Source: a virus
DNA: 41,657 bases
Reading direction: 5' to 3' (one strand)
IMG/VR virus record: IMGVR_UViG_3300025876_000045
Location: 1 to 41,657 of that record
Below are positions 1 through 6,654 of this stretch, piece by piece (positions within the stretch are counted from its first letter, which is position 1; each line of letters starts with the position of its first letter). Made by a program: the position numbers and the translations under genes. The notes below the pieces were generated by a model. The model saw nothing but the letters and a program-made list of their open reading frames with translations. It had not been told where the DNA came from and searched no databases.

Positions 1-29
1 GCGCGGATTTTTTAAGGTCCGCGCTTTTT
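1..29 (+). terminator. Rho-independent terminator, left-end copy
   Basis: Stem GCGCGGA/TCCGCGC (1-7 with 18-24) encloses a 10-nt loop and is followed by six T. It is the same sequence as 41458-41487, where it closes the GP88 operon, so this copy comes from the overlap of the window ends. It stands directly before the 17-bp array. Confidence 0.85.
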
Positions 30-32
30 TGT

Positions 33-151
33 GCACCGGGTAGAGCATGGCACCGGGTAGAGCATGGCACCGGGTAGAGCATGGGACCGGGTAGAGCATG
101 GCACCGGGTAGAGCATGGCACCGGGTAGAGCATGGCACCGGGTAAAGCATG
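33..151. repeat. 17-bp tandem array A (left-end copy), 7 units
   Basis: Seven head-to-tail copies of GCACCGGGTAGAGCATG start at 33, 50, 67, 84, 101, 118 and 135. The fourth begins GGACC and the seventh has GTAAAG. Each unit carries an interrupted palindrome ACC-G-GGT. The array is the continuation of the one at 41490-41657, but the unit order differs: the right end has one extra variant unit and more copies. Array length is therefore unstable or badly resolved. The minus strand is free of stop codons in all three frames, while the plus strand has an in-unit TAG in one frame. I regard it as non-coding. Confidence 0.95.
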
Positions 152-165
152 AAGCCAAAAAAAGT

Positions 166-279
166 GTAAATGTAAAAAAGTGTAAATGTAAAAAAGTTGT
201 AAATGTAAAAAAGTTGTAAATGTAAAAAAAATGTAAATGTAAAAAAGTTGTAAATGTAAAAAAGTTGTAAAAAAAATCC
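166..279. repeat. A-rich tandem array B, 17-bp units
   Basis: Repeats of GTAAATGTAAAAAAGTT start at 166 (16 bp), 182, 199, 216, 233 and 250, with a degenerate seventh at 267. The motif is unrelated to array A, yet the period is again 17 bp. The tract is extremely AT-rich and would melt easily, which is what one expects of a DNA-unwinding element. No unwinding or origin function can be shown from sequence alone. Confidence 0.9.
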
Positions 280-280
280 A

Positions 281-317
281 GTAGGGTAGGGTAGGGTAGG
301 GGAGTGGTGGGGGAGTG
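281..317 (+). repeat. GGGTA repeat with G-quadruplex potential
   Basis: Four runs of three or more G (284-286, 289-291, 294-296, 299-302) are separated by two-base TA loops and followed by more G-runs (GG, GGGGG, GG) up to 317. This fits the canonical intramolecular G4 pattern with short loops on the plus strand. It lies between A-rich array B and the GC-richer array D. Confidence 0.85.
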
Positions 318-348
318 GCCCGGTGTGTGTAAAAAAAATCGGCAAAAA

Positions 349-518
349 GCCAGACGGTCCCAAATGCCAGACGGTCCCAAATGCCAGACGGTCCCAAAAG
401 CCAGACGGTCCCAAATCGTTGTGGCCTCCAAAAGCCAGACGGTCCCAAATGCCAGACGGTCCCAAATGCCAGACGGTCCCAAAAGCCAGACGGTCCCAAA
501 TCGTTGTGGCCTCCAAAA
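349..518. repeat. Array D: two 85-bp super-repeats, each five 17-bp units
   Basis: Units of GCCAGACGGTCCCAAAT start at 349, 366, 383 and 400, then a different 17-mer, CGTTGTGGCCTCCAAAA, at 417. The whole 85-bp block repeats exactly at 434-518. Each main unit has an interrupted palindrome GAC-G-GTC. The odd fifth unit preserves the 17-bp phase. It is related to the element at 759-796, which also starts GTGGCCTCCAAAA. Both strands are free of stops in all frames through the main unit, which explains the many overlapping spurious reading frames here. Confidence 0.95.
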
Positions 519-951
519 AACACCCCTTTTTTTAGCGGCCAGGATACCAAGTTTATAAAGCCCACACAACTAACAAGTTACAAACCTCTGTCCTCTCAAC
601 CCCTAAAATGGGGGGAAAAGCTCTCCCCCCCTGTGTGTAATTTTTTTATCTAACTTTTTTAATTTTACTCACATATCCTATTTATGACCTATTTGAGAGG
701 TTGAGAGGCCACCACTACTACAACACAATGATTATCAGATACTTATAAAACCTAAAAGGTGGCCTCCAAAATGACCCCCCATTTTTTAGCGGCCACCTTC
801 GACAGATTATATCATCTTTTTCCACGATATAATTTTTTAAAAGGGTTTTATTTCCTAAAAGGAAAATATATCTTCAAAAATGACGAAATCACAAAACCCT
901 ATTTTTTTCCTGAAAATCAATCGACTAAAAGGCAAAAATGAAGATAACAGG
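519..951. other. Non-coding region between array D and terS with strong inverted repeats
   Basis: No convincing gene is visible. The region contains a G6A/TC6 hairpin at 610-630, and a 9-bp inverted repeat CCTCTCAAC (592-600) with GTTGAGAGG (700-708). At 756-764/791-799 a 9-bp stem, AAGGTGGCC with GGCCACCTT, has a loop that contains a second AAAATG/CATTTT stem. A TTTCC-TAAAA-GGAAA palindrome lies near 850-868. The segment 506-541 (GTGGCC...GCGGCCA) is a diverged copy of 759-795. Its place next to terS makes it a candidate for the packaging initiation site. Confidence 0.6.
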
Positions 952-1560
952 TTAGCCATCGACATTTACATCATCAGCCTCATCCGCCTCATCCGCTTCG
1001 ACATCAATCGACCCATCCTTCAAACCCCCCTGCTGGGAAATTGCCATCTTCTCCCAAGAGTCTAAAGTGTCACCTCCTGTAGGGATGAGCATCACGCCAC
1101 CGCTAAGCTTGTGCTCGATGACATCCGGCTGGTTCTCCCCGGTCATCTTGTTGTCCATCTCTAGGGCCTGTAGCTTAGAAGGTAATTTGACAGTGGTACG
1201 CACAAGGTTCCCCTCTTTATCATACTGGCGTACTACAGACTCCACAAGCCACCCACTCGGGTCATCAGGGTTGTCTGGGTCGATCTCGAGAACATTGGCC
1301 CTGACAACACCTGCTAGGTATTTGCGCTTCTCATTCCTGGTGAGTAGGTTCTCATGATCGCTTACATCCCTGGTGATTGCCTGTAGTCGCTTGATCTCCA
1401 TCTGGATGGACTCGATACGCATTAGGTTATTACCGGCGGTCCTCGGCTGGTTCTCATCAAGCTCGTAAGCTTCAGCGTAGGCTTCGGGCACTGAGTACCC
1501 GCTTGCTATAAGCTGACAAAATTTTGATCGTTTTGGGTTGAGACCTGCATTGAGTTTCAT
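952..1560 (-). CDS. terS: Terminase small subunit (DNA-recognition subunit of the packaging motor)
   Basis: A 202-residue protein on the late strand. The N-terminal ~60 residues (NPKRSKFCQLIASGYSVPEA, then an alanine/tyrosine-rich helix) have the helix-turn-helix layout of Terminase_2-type small subunits, which bind the packaging site and hand DNA to TerL. The middle is helical and polar, and the C-terminus is strongly acidic (about the last 15 residues are mostly D, E and A). I chose the ATG at 1560 over a TTG at 1569. A promoter-like TTGAGC-N16-TATATT ends only 7 bp upstream of that ATG. terS is separated from terL (39415) by about 3.2 kb of arrays and cassette across the ends, whereas in most phages they are adjacent. 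The assignment rests on pattern and position, not on a catalytic motif. Confidence 0.75.
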   Translation of the reverse strand: MKLNAGLNPKRSKFCQLIASGYSVPEAYAEAYELDENQPRTAGNNLMRIESIQMEIKRLQAITRDVSDHENLLTRNEKRKYLAGVVRANVLEIDPDNPDDPSGWLVESVVRQYDKEGNLVRTTVKLPSKLQALEMDNKMTGENQPDVIEHKLSGGVMLIPTGGDTLDSWEKMAISQQGGLKDGSIDVEADEADEADDVNVDG

Positions 1561-1567
1561 TCCGACC

Positions 1568-1595
1568 AATATACAGTTTTCAGTTTGTAGCTCAA
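1568..1595 (-). promoter_or_regulatory. Promoter of terS, near-leaderless
   Basis: On the minus strand, TTGAGC (1590-1595), a 16-bp spacer and TATATT (1568-1573) match sigma70 boxes. The -10 ends 7 bp before the ATG at 1560, so the transcript should start at or next to the start codon. Confidence 0.55.
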
Positions 1596-1643
1596 GCCTA
1601 TAACAATGCTACTTTCTGTTTAAATAAATTTAAACTAAAAGGC

Positions 1644-1673
1644 TTGACGGTCTCTAAAACATGGGTCTATAAA
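1644..1673 (+). promoter_or_regulatory. Early promoter for the plus-strand arm
   Basis: TTGACG (1644-1649), an 18-bp spacer and TATAAA (1668-1673). The first candidate ATG is at 1686, leaving a leader of only a few bases. It fires divergently from the terS promoter about 70 bp away and is the most likely entry promoter of the early arm. Confidence 0.6.
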
Positions 1674-1685
1674 CCACCCCCCACT

Positions 1686-2114
1686 ATGTTAACTACAAAG
1701 AAAATTGGTCGCCCAAAAAACTCCACACGGAGAAAACCAATGAATGACCTTACGGTCGCTGACTTTAGGCATAACTTCCGCCTCGACTGTGAGAAATGGA
1801 CCAAGCAAAACCCGATGCCTAAAGCACAGATATACTGGAAGCGTTCGGTAGAGGGTAGGCTCGAAGGTGCCAAGGCGGGATATATTATAGGTAGGCAGTG
1901 CTTCATATCTTTATATGGCACCAAGTATATTCCGGCAATGTTTGTAGCATACGTCCTGTACTTCCGCAAATTTCCGGAGTATGAGATACGTCCACGCAAT
2001 GGCCTGAGCTCTTATTACCATCCCGCGAACATCATGGAGATAGACCTTGATATGAATCTAGAGATGACACCTGAGCATACCATCAGTGGACCATGCGGTA
2101 ACTTACTGAAATAA
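1686..2114 (+). CDS. Small DNA-binding-like protein with a degenerate HNH/AP2-type endonuclease core
   Basis: A 142-residue protein, first gene of the early arm. The start is basic and contains an AT-hook-like KKIGRPKN. The C-terminal half looks like phage HNH nucleases of the homing type: a tyrosine/aromatic helix, then FPEYEIRPRNG, then YHPANIMEIDLD. This lines up with the family pattern wP...IDHiNG...dNR..NLR. The catalytic Asp-His of IDH is replaced by Arg-Pro, and the first His is not evident, so nuclease activity is doubtful. An in-frame ATG at 1740 has a GGAG six bases upstream and is a real alternative start. The relation to HNH proteins is my inference from the spacing of conserved positions. 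Its position suggests an early regulator or a decayed homing gene. Confidence 0.55.
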   Translation: MLTTKKIGRPKNSTRRKPMNDLTVADFRHNFRLDCEKWTKQNPMPKAQIYWKRSVEGRLEGAKAGYIIGRQCFISLYGTKYIPAMFVAYVLYFRKFPEYEIRPRNGLSSYYHPANIMEIDLDMNLEMTPEHTISGPCGNLLK

Positions 2115-2150
2115 ATTCAACGCAACAATAACCCCCAGAAAATAACAACA

Positions 2151-4769
2151 ATGCCAAAAGGAAATAATCCATTCTTCGGAGCCGACCCAGGTAGAACTTC
2201 ATTCAAGTTTGCCTATCGTTTGAACATCACAGATTTCAAAGAGTTTTTTGATACACAGATCAACTACCCTGTGCGGATTAACAAGAGTTATTCGGAATTC
2301 CACAATATGGATCCTGAGGATCAGAAGAAGTATAAGTGCGTGAAGTACTTCACACCGGCAGCATTCAAGACGGACCAGGAGGACAAGGCTGTAAAGACAA
2401 TAGCCAACTGTGAGTCGATCTCACTGGTGTGTATCGATGTGGATGACAACGAGGATGCCGCCACGATCATATCGAACATCGGCGTGGTCTATGAGATGCT
2501 GGGCAACTACAACTTTGCGATCTACAAGACGGCTTCTTATAAGCAGGAGAACCCTAGGATCCGAGTTGTGGTGGAGGCTGATGGTTTCTCACCTGATATG
2601 TATAAGAGTGCTGTATCGTGGGTAGCTGGCAAGCTAGGCATCAGCAAGATCACGGTGGAGTCATGCATACCAAGCCAGGCCATGTACAGGCCCACCACCT
2701 TTATTGATACAAACATTGAGAACGACCACCCTGTATTGGCCCACAGGCACACCGGAGTCGCGCTGGGTGAGGATGCTTTCATTGGTACTGAGCTTCTAGA
2801 CACTGTGTCGAAGTCGGGTGGCCGCAAGCAGTCACTCAGTGATAACCTGTCAGGTCTCGAGTTCCTCATGCCTAGGCTTGACTCAGTGACCTTGGATGAC
2901 GTTAAGGATGCGCTCTCACAAACTGACCCAGACCTGGACATGATGTCATGGGTGAAAGTGGGGATGGGCATGCGGCACCAGTTCGTTGACTGTGACGAGG
3001 ATGCCTTTGATGCATTCGACGAGTGGTCATCTAAGGGCAGTAAGTATACAAGCCGTGAAGACGTAGAGAAGCGTTGGCAGTACTTCGCTGCGAATACAAG
3101 CGACCGAGTGCCCGTGACAATCCGCACCACTTTGTTAATAGCGAAGTCTTTCGGTTGGGACAATGAGGAGATTCAGCAAAGGTACTTTAAGGACATCCAG
3201 AAGTGGCTGGAGGAGTCTGAAACATTTGCGTCATTGGTTGGTAAGGGCGTGGACAGGATCGCAGGATGTCCCCTCCTGACGCCAACTTTGCAGGACTCGC
3301 TTTTGTCTCAGATATGCCGGATTGGCTCACAGAAATTTGAGCAGAAGGTTTTAATCACGACCCTCCGCAAGTCTCTAAAGAAGAAACACTCGTCGGTCCG
3401 TCAGGCTGAGAAGGATCAAAAGGAAAAGGACAAACCAATCCCAAGCTGGGCACGTGGCCTGTGCTTTGTAGGTGAGACCAAGAAACTATTCCGTGTTGGC
3501 ACCGGGGAGGCCATGGACCGAGATGCTTTCGACTCATTGTATGCTCGGTACCTTCTGCCGACCAAAGAGCAACTCGAGGAGATTGGAGAGGCTGATAACA
3601 TCCGTGCTAAGAACACGCCACTTGTACGGCCCCAAGACTTTGTGCTCAATGACCTGCAAGTGCCAACGGTCTTTTCAGATGTCTACGACCCGGCTAACCC
3701 CGACGAGAGCTTTGTTAAGAAGGATGGCATCAACTACGTTAATACTTACCGGATGACTCACCCCGAGGCATCCACCAATGAGGCAGACATCAAGAAGGCT
3801 GGTGACATTATAAGGTCACACATTGCCATCCTGGCCAAGGAACCTGAGCTTCAGGACATGCTGATACAATTCATTGCTGTGCTGGTGCAAAGGCCAGGTC
3901 AGAAGATCCGGTGGGCACCACTCTCGCAGGGCCAGGAAGGTAATGGTAAGGGCCTACTCGCAAAGTTGATTCGGTCGGCCCTGGGTTATGGTCATGTGAA
4001 GGTGGTCGATCCAGAGAAGATTTTCTCCGCTTACAATGACTGGGCCTATGGCACACAGTTGGCCGTACTCAACGAGATCCACTCGAAAGGACACTCACGC
4101 TATGAGGTTGAGAATAAGCTTAAAGAGCCGATTGCGGATGACCACGTATCGATAAATCAGAAGTACCGCGATCACCGTGAAGTTGATAACGTGACCAACT
4201 ATATCTTGTTCACCAACTTCCCGGACGCACTCGCGATCAGTGCCGGTTCGCGCCGCTACCTTGTGATAAAGTCTTGGGTACAAACCAAGGCACAAGTACT
4301 TCAGCTTAATGCTTCAGGCCACTTTGATCGTGTAGGTCATTTGATAAAGAATTATCCTAGGGCGATCCGTGCGTTCTTCGAACGTGTTGAGATACCTGAT
4401 GACTTCCCAATCGACGGGCCTCCACCGGTCACACGTTACCAACTCGAGATGCAACAGGCCACAATGCCTGAGGCTGAGCTACTGACCGACCAGCTACTCG
4501 AGGATGGCGATCACCCATTGATCCAGTCGGACTTAATATCATCAACCTCATTGCTAAATGCACTCAATGCTGAGTTGGGTAACAGGACCAACAGTAAGTA
4601 CCTTGCAAACGTCTTACGTCAGATGGGATACGTCCAGGCTGGCCGCTACCGGTTGAATGGCGAACGCCACACATTGTGGCTTGAATATGACTCGATGCTT
4701 AAGGGTTTAGACCTTCAAAGTATCGCTGAAGAAAGATTTAAAGAAAATTCTTCAAATTTACTTGACTAA
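2151..4769 (+). CDS. Primase-helicase: DxD primase-like N-terminus, PriCT-2-like linker, SF3/D5-like helicase
   Basis: An 872-residue replication protein that should make primers and unwind DNA at the phage fork. Residues ~90-100 hold CIDVDDNED, an acidic motif like the metal site of archaeo-eukaryotic primases, followed by RIRVVVE and PSQAMYRPT. Residues ~240-330 resemble the PriCT-2 domain that follows many phage primases (DALSQTDPDLD, WVKVGMGM). The helicase part has Walker A GQEGNGKG near 595, Walker B LAVLNEIH near 635 and a sensor-like NYILFTN near 685, as in DUF5906/D5-type SF3 ATPases. The start is the ATG at 2151 after an A-rich leader without SD. The stop overlaps the -35 box of the next promoter. 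The helicase call is firm and the primase call likely. Confidence 0.88.
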   Translation: MPKGNNPFFGADPGRTSFKFAYRLNITDFKEFFDTQINYPVRINKSYSEFHNMDPEDQKKYKCVKYFTPAAFKTDQEDKAVKTIANCESISLVCIDVDDNEDAATIISNIGVVYEMLGNYNFAIYKTASYKQENPRIRVVVEADGFSPDMYKSAVSWVAGKLGISKITVESCIPSQAMYRPTTFIDTNIENDHPVLAHRHTGVALGEDAFIGTELLDTVSKSGGRKQSLSDNLSGLEFLMPRLDSVTLDDVKDALSQTDPDLDMMSWVKVGMGMRHQFVDCDEDAFDAFDEWSSKGSKYTSREDVEKRWQYFAANTSDRVPVTIRTTLLIAKSFGWDNEEIQQRYFKDIQKWLEESETFASLVGKGVDRIAGCPLLTPTLQDSLLSQICRIGSQKFEQKVLITTLRKSLKKKHSSVRQAEKDQKEKDKPIPSWARGLCFVGETKKLFRVGTGEAMDRDAFDSLYARYLLPTKEQLEEIGEADNIRAKNTPLVRPQDFVLNDLQVPTVFSDVYDPANPDESFVKKDGINYVNTYRMTHPEASTNEADIKKAGDIIRSHIAILAKEPELQDMLIQFIAVLVQRPGQKIRWAPLSQGQEGNGKGLLAKLIRSALGYGHVKVVDPEKIFSAYNDWAYGTQLAVLNEIHSKGHSRYEVENKLKEPIADDHVSINQKYRDHREVDNVTNYILFTNFPDALAISAGSRRYLVIKSWVQTKAQVLQLNASGHFDRVGHLIKNYPRAIRAFFERVEIPDDFPIDGPPPVTRYQLEMQQATMPEAELLTDQLLEDGDHPLIQSDLISSTSLLNALNAELGNRTNSKYLANVLRQMGYVQAGRYRLNGERHTLWLEYDSMLKGLDLQSIAEERFKENSSNLLD

Positions 4770-4791
4770 AACCTAAAATCGGTTTTTTATG
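4763..4791 (+). promoter_or_regulatory. Promoter before the small-gene block
   Basis: TTGACT (4763-4768), a 17-bp spacer and TTTTAT (4786-4791). The spacer holds AACCTAAAA and CGGTTTTT, elements that recur at other intergenic sites. The -35 lies inside the last codons of the primase-helicase gene. Confidence 0.5.
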
Positions 4792-4817
4792 TTGCTTCAC
4801 TTAACCAGAAAAAAATT

Positions 4818-5060
4818 ATGACAATCGAACAACAAGAAAAATTACTAAATGACCTGGCTGAAGATTTCTTACCTTTTGTAAGAGAAGTGGAGGCTAGCAT
4901 CAAAACAACCAAGGACCACTACGGTAGGTATTGGTCGATGCTTTCTCAGCTAAGTAAAGGCAACGAAGATGTCGCTAAGATGTTTGCTCTTGCAATGCGT
5001 CGAGCTGGAGCCAATCCAAAGGGAGTAGCATCTGCTCTTAATCTTTGCCTACAAAAATAA
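4818..5060 (+). CDS. Small helical protein, unknown function
   Basis: 80 residues, predicted mostly alpha-helical from its pattern (QQEKLLNDLAEDFLPFVREV and onward), with no Cys/His cluster and no membrane segment. It ends GANPKGVASALNLCLQK. It is the first gene after the 4763 promoter and has an A-rich, SD-less leader. I do not recognise the family. Its place right after the primase-helicase suggests an early host-interaction or replication accessory role, but nothing in the sequence proves that. Confidence 0.6.
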   Translation: MTIEQQEKLLNDLAEDFLPFVREVEASIKTTKDHYGRYWSMLSQLSKGNEDVAKMFALAMRRAGANPKGVASALNLCLQK

Positions 5061-5082
5061 ACCTAAAAAATAAACCTAAAAA
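5057..5082 (+). repeat. Two direct copies of ATAAACCTAAAA before a start codon
   Basis: The motif AACCTAAAA occurs at 5060-5068 and 5073-5081, just before the ATG at 5093. The same nonamer is also at 749-757, 4771-4779 and 10001-10009, and in reverse orientation at 39546-39554 and 40087-40095, always outside genes in the copies I found. Confidence 0.6.
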
Positions 5083-5092
5083 GAAAACACCC

Positions 5093-5380
5093 ATGGAAGA
5101 AAAGTACAAATCAATCGAAGTAGAAGTAGAACTCAGCATCGGAAATGCCACTGTGCAAGTTGATGTTTATTATTACAGCAAGGAATGTAAATGTGACACA
5201 CACAGAGGTGTAGAAAGCTGGGAAGAAATCGAAATTGAGCATGTGGATATTGTGGATGCGAAAGTCTATAATCCAGACACTGGGGATTTTTTCAAATTGA
5301 ACGGCCCAGTAATGAATCATCTAACATTTACGGATGTGAACATGATCGAATCCGAAGTCGCAACTTACATGTATAACTAA
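5093..5380 (+). CDS. Small acidic beta-rich protein, unknown function
   Basis: 95 residues, alternating polar/hydrophobic strands (KSIEVEVELSIGNATVQVDV) and strong acidity. A pair of cysteines (KECKCD) and one His follow in the middle, too few for a clear zinc site. An upstream in-frame TTG at 5045 would add 16 residues over the AACCTAAAA repeats. I prefer the ATG at 5093 because the repeats look like a leader. Unrecognised. The acidic, beta-rich make-up would fit a DNA-mimic or inhibitor, but that is speculation. Confidence 0.6.
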   Translation: MEEKYKSIEVEVELSIGNATVQVDVYYYSKECKCDTHRGVESWEEIEIEHVDIVDAKVYNPDTGDFFKLNGPVMNHLTFTDVNMIESEVATYMYN

Positions 5381-5409
5381 TAGAAAAATGGATAACATCG
5401 AGCTGAATC

Positions 5410-5601
5410 ATGAATGAGCCTAAGCGAAATACATTGAATCGAGCGACTGGTTCTCGCACAGGCGGGGACTATCGGAAGCTGATCCGAAATCTAAGAAAGG
5501 GAATGGAGTCGGGAGAGTTTCGATTCTGCAAACGGTGTCGGGTGCATTATCACGCGCACAACGCCGAACACCACGAACAATGCGAGAACGATAAGGACTA
5601 G
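5410..5601 (+). CDS. Small basic zinc-knuckle protein
   Basis: 63 residues. The N-terminal ~35 are basic (KRNTLNRATGSRTGG, RKLIRNLRKG). The C-terminus has FCKRC followed by HYHAH, HH and a final C, giving a CxxC...H...C arrangement that can hold one zinc ion. Such mini-proteins usually bind nucleic acid or a host protein. One base separates its stop from the next ATG, so the two genes are co-translated. The family is not recognised and the zinc ligand choice is inference. Confidence 0.6.
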   Translation: MNEPKRNTLNRATGSRTGGDYRKLIRNLRKGMESGEFRFCKRCRVHYHAHNAEHHEQCENDKD

Positions 5602-5602
5602 C

Positions 5603-5881
5603 ATGAATGAAGTGAGGAACGAACGAAATGAATTGTCTAGCTCCGCCTTGTTAGAGGCAGAGCGTAAAGACTACTACGCAAGGCGAGAAGCCCTTGACCG
5701 TGCAATAGCTCCGCTGGTGCAAATCTTGATGGAGATAGATATACCAGTGAGAATCATCTACAACCCAAAGACTCACGAACTCAAGCGGGAGTATTCAGGT
5801 GAGACGCAGGAGCTAATGGATAAGGTGAATAAGAATATCGAAATGTTTCGAGAGCATTTCTTTCCCTCTAACACCAAGTAA
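5603..5881 (+). CDS. Small charged helical protein, unknown function
   Basis: 92 residues, highly charged, with a long helix (LLEAERKDYYARREALDRAI) followed by a short beta-like part (IPVRIIYNPKTHELKREYSG) and another helix. No motif is recognised. It starts one base after the preceding zinc-knuckle gene. Its stop codon opens a strong hairpin at 5881-5907 that separates this pair from the next genes. Confidence 0.6.
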   Translation: MNEVRNERNELSSSALLEAERKDYYARREALDRAIAPLVQILMEIDIPVRIIYNPKTHELKREYSGETQELMDKVNKNIEMFREHFFPSNTK

Positions 5882-5916
5882 TCACGCGCCGTATTCGGCG
5901 TTGTGATCTACGCTTG
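5875..5916 (+). other. Strong intergenic hairpin without T-tract
   Basis: Inner stem CGCCG-TATT-CGGCG (5887-5900), flanked by ATCAC/GTGAT (5881-5885/5903-5907) and CCAAG/CTTGG (5875-5879/5912-5916). There is no run of T, so it is not a standard intrinsic terminator. It may be an mRNA stabiliser, an RNase site or a protein-binding hairpin. Confidence 0.6.
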
Positions 5917-5943
5917 GTTATCAACCCTAAACGATAAAACACT

Positions 5944-6324
5944 ATGGACACTAGAGAAACACCGAGAACTAACTACGCAGCATACCGAGAGCATCTACCG
6001 CAAACGGGTGACTTCGAGGGCACACAAGAGCGCAATGCGGCTAGGTGGTGTAATCTACTAAACGAGGCGCGAAAAATGGAACGAGAGCTGCAAGACCTCA
6101 AGTGCATCAAGGGACTTCGCTCTGATAACTTAGATAAAATGATGCAGTTCGAAGCTGGGGAATTAAATAGCATGGAAGTGCTTGAGTTGTTTTCCAATTT
6201 AATAAAAACAGGTCAGATAAATCACCTCCAGGGTTACTACCAACGGACGGCCTTGGATCTAATTGACACAGGTTTGATAAATGGTGAAGGGGAAATTAAC
6301 AGCGAACTAACTGAAATATTATGA
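5944..6324 (+). CDS. Small helical protein, unknown function
   Basis: 126 residues, rich in charged helices (NAARWCNLLNEARKMERELQ) with a second helical part that ends in an acidic tail. No motif is recognised and there is no membrane segment. The stop TGA overlaps the next ATG as ATGA at 6321-6324, a sign of translational coupling with the conserved small protein that follows. Confidence 0.6.
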   Translation: MDTRETPRTNYAAYREHLPQTGDFEGTQERNAARWCNLLNEARKMERELQDLKCIKGLRSDNLDKMMQFEAGELNSMEVLELFSNLIKTGQINHLQGYYQRTALDLIDTGLINGEGEINSELTEIL

Positions 6325-6557
6325 TAAAAGATACAGAATATTACTTAGAAAGTGCGGACCCCGAGGCCATTCGATTTACAGGGCTTGACAGTGCCATAGT
6401 TGGCAACGATCAAAATGGGAACCTGGTCTATGAATACAATTTAATGCATAGAGAATTTATGGCTATGGGGATGAGCAACGAGGAAGCCGATGAGTGGATG
6501 GACTACAATGTCTTGCCAATAAATGCAGGTTCCGGATTCACAATAATATTTAGATAA
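6321..6557 (+). CDS. Small conserved phage protein of the EA-x-E/D-W/Y-x-D/E-Y/F-N type
   Basis: 78 residues. The pattern LDSAIVGNDQNGNLVYEYN, then MGMSNEEADEWMDYNVLPIN and a final beta strand, matches a widespread small phage protein. In that family an 'A(I/F)IG...G..VY.Y' start is followed by 'GM...EA.E(Y/W)..(Y/F)N' and a hydrophobic end. Family function is unknown to me. It is translationally coupled to the upstream gene. The match is by recollection of the pattern, not a search. Confidence 0.65.
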   Translation: MIKDTEYYLESADPEAIRFTGLDSAIVGNDQNGNLVYEYNLMHREFMAMGMSNEEADEWMDYNVLPINAGSGFTIIFR

Positions 6558-6654
6558 CCTTCAGCTCAAGTAAAATCAAGTCAAGGAAATCCAACACATC
6601 AAAACACCTAACTGATATATTAAAACCACCAACCAGCCCGGTAGGGCGCACATT
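6558..6654 (+). other. Short intergenic leader with TATATT box and small hairpin
   Basis: It contains TATATT near 6616-6621 without a good -35, and a GCCC-GGTA-GGGC hairpin just before the ATG at 6655. The hairpin could modulate access to that start codon. No strong promoter can be claimed. Confidence 0.35.

Noticed and set aside
33-518. CRISPR array
   Set aside because: Units are head-to-tail without spacers, 17 bp is too short for repeats, and no cas genes are present.
12-569. 185-codon minus-strand frame over arrays A, B and D as a gene
   Set aside because: The product is pure repeat translation with all three phases of each 17-mer. It has no RBS or promoter, and arrays of this type open frames trivially. 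Kept only as a statistical curiosity.
610-647. Plus-strand terminator at the G6/C6 hairpin
   Set aside because: The T-run starts about ten bases after the stem and no plus-strand gene ends before it; described only as a hairpin.
5045-5092. Upstream TTG start of the gene at 5093
   Set aside because: The extra 16 residues translate the AACCTAAAA direct repeats and overlap the previous gene. The ATG at 5093 is simpler.
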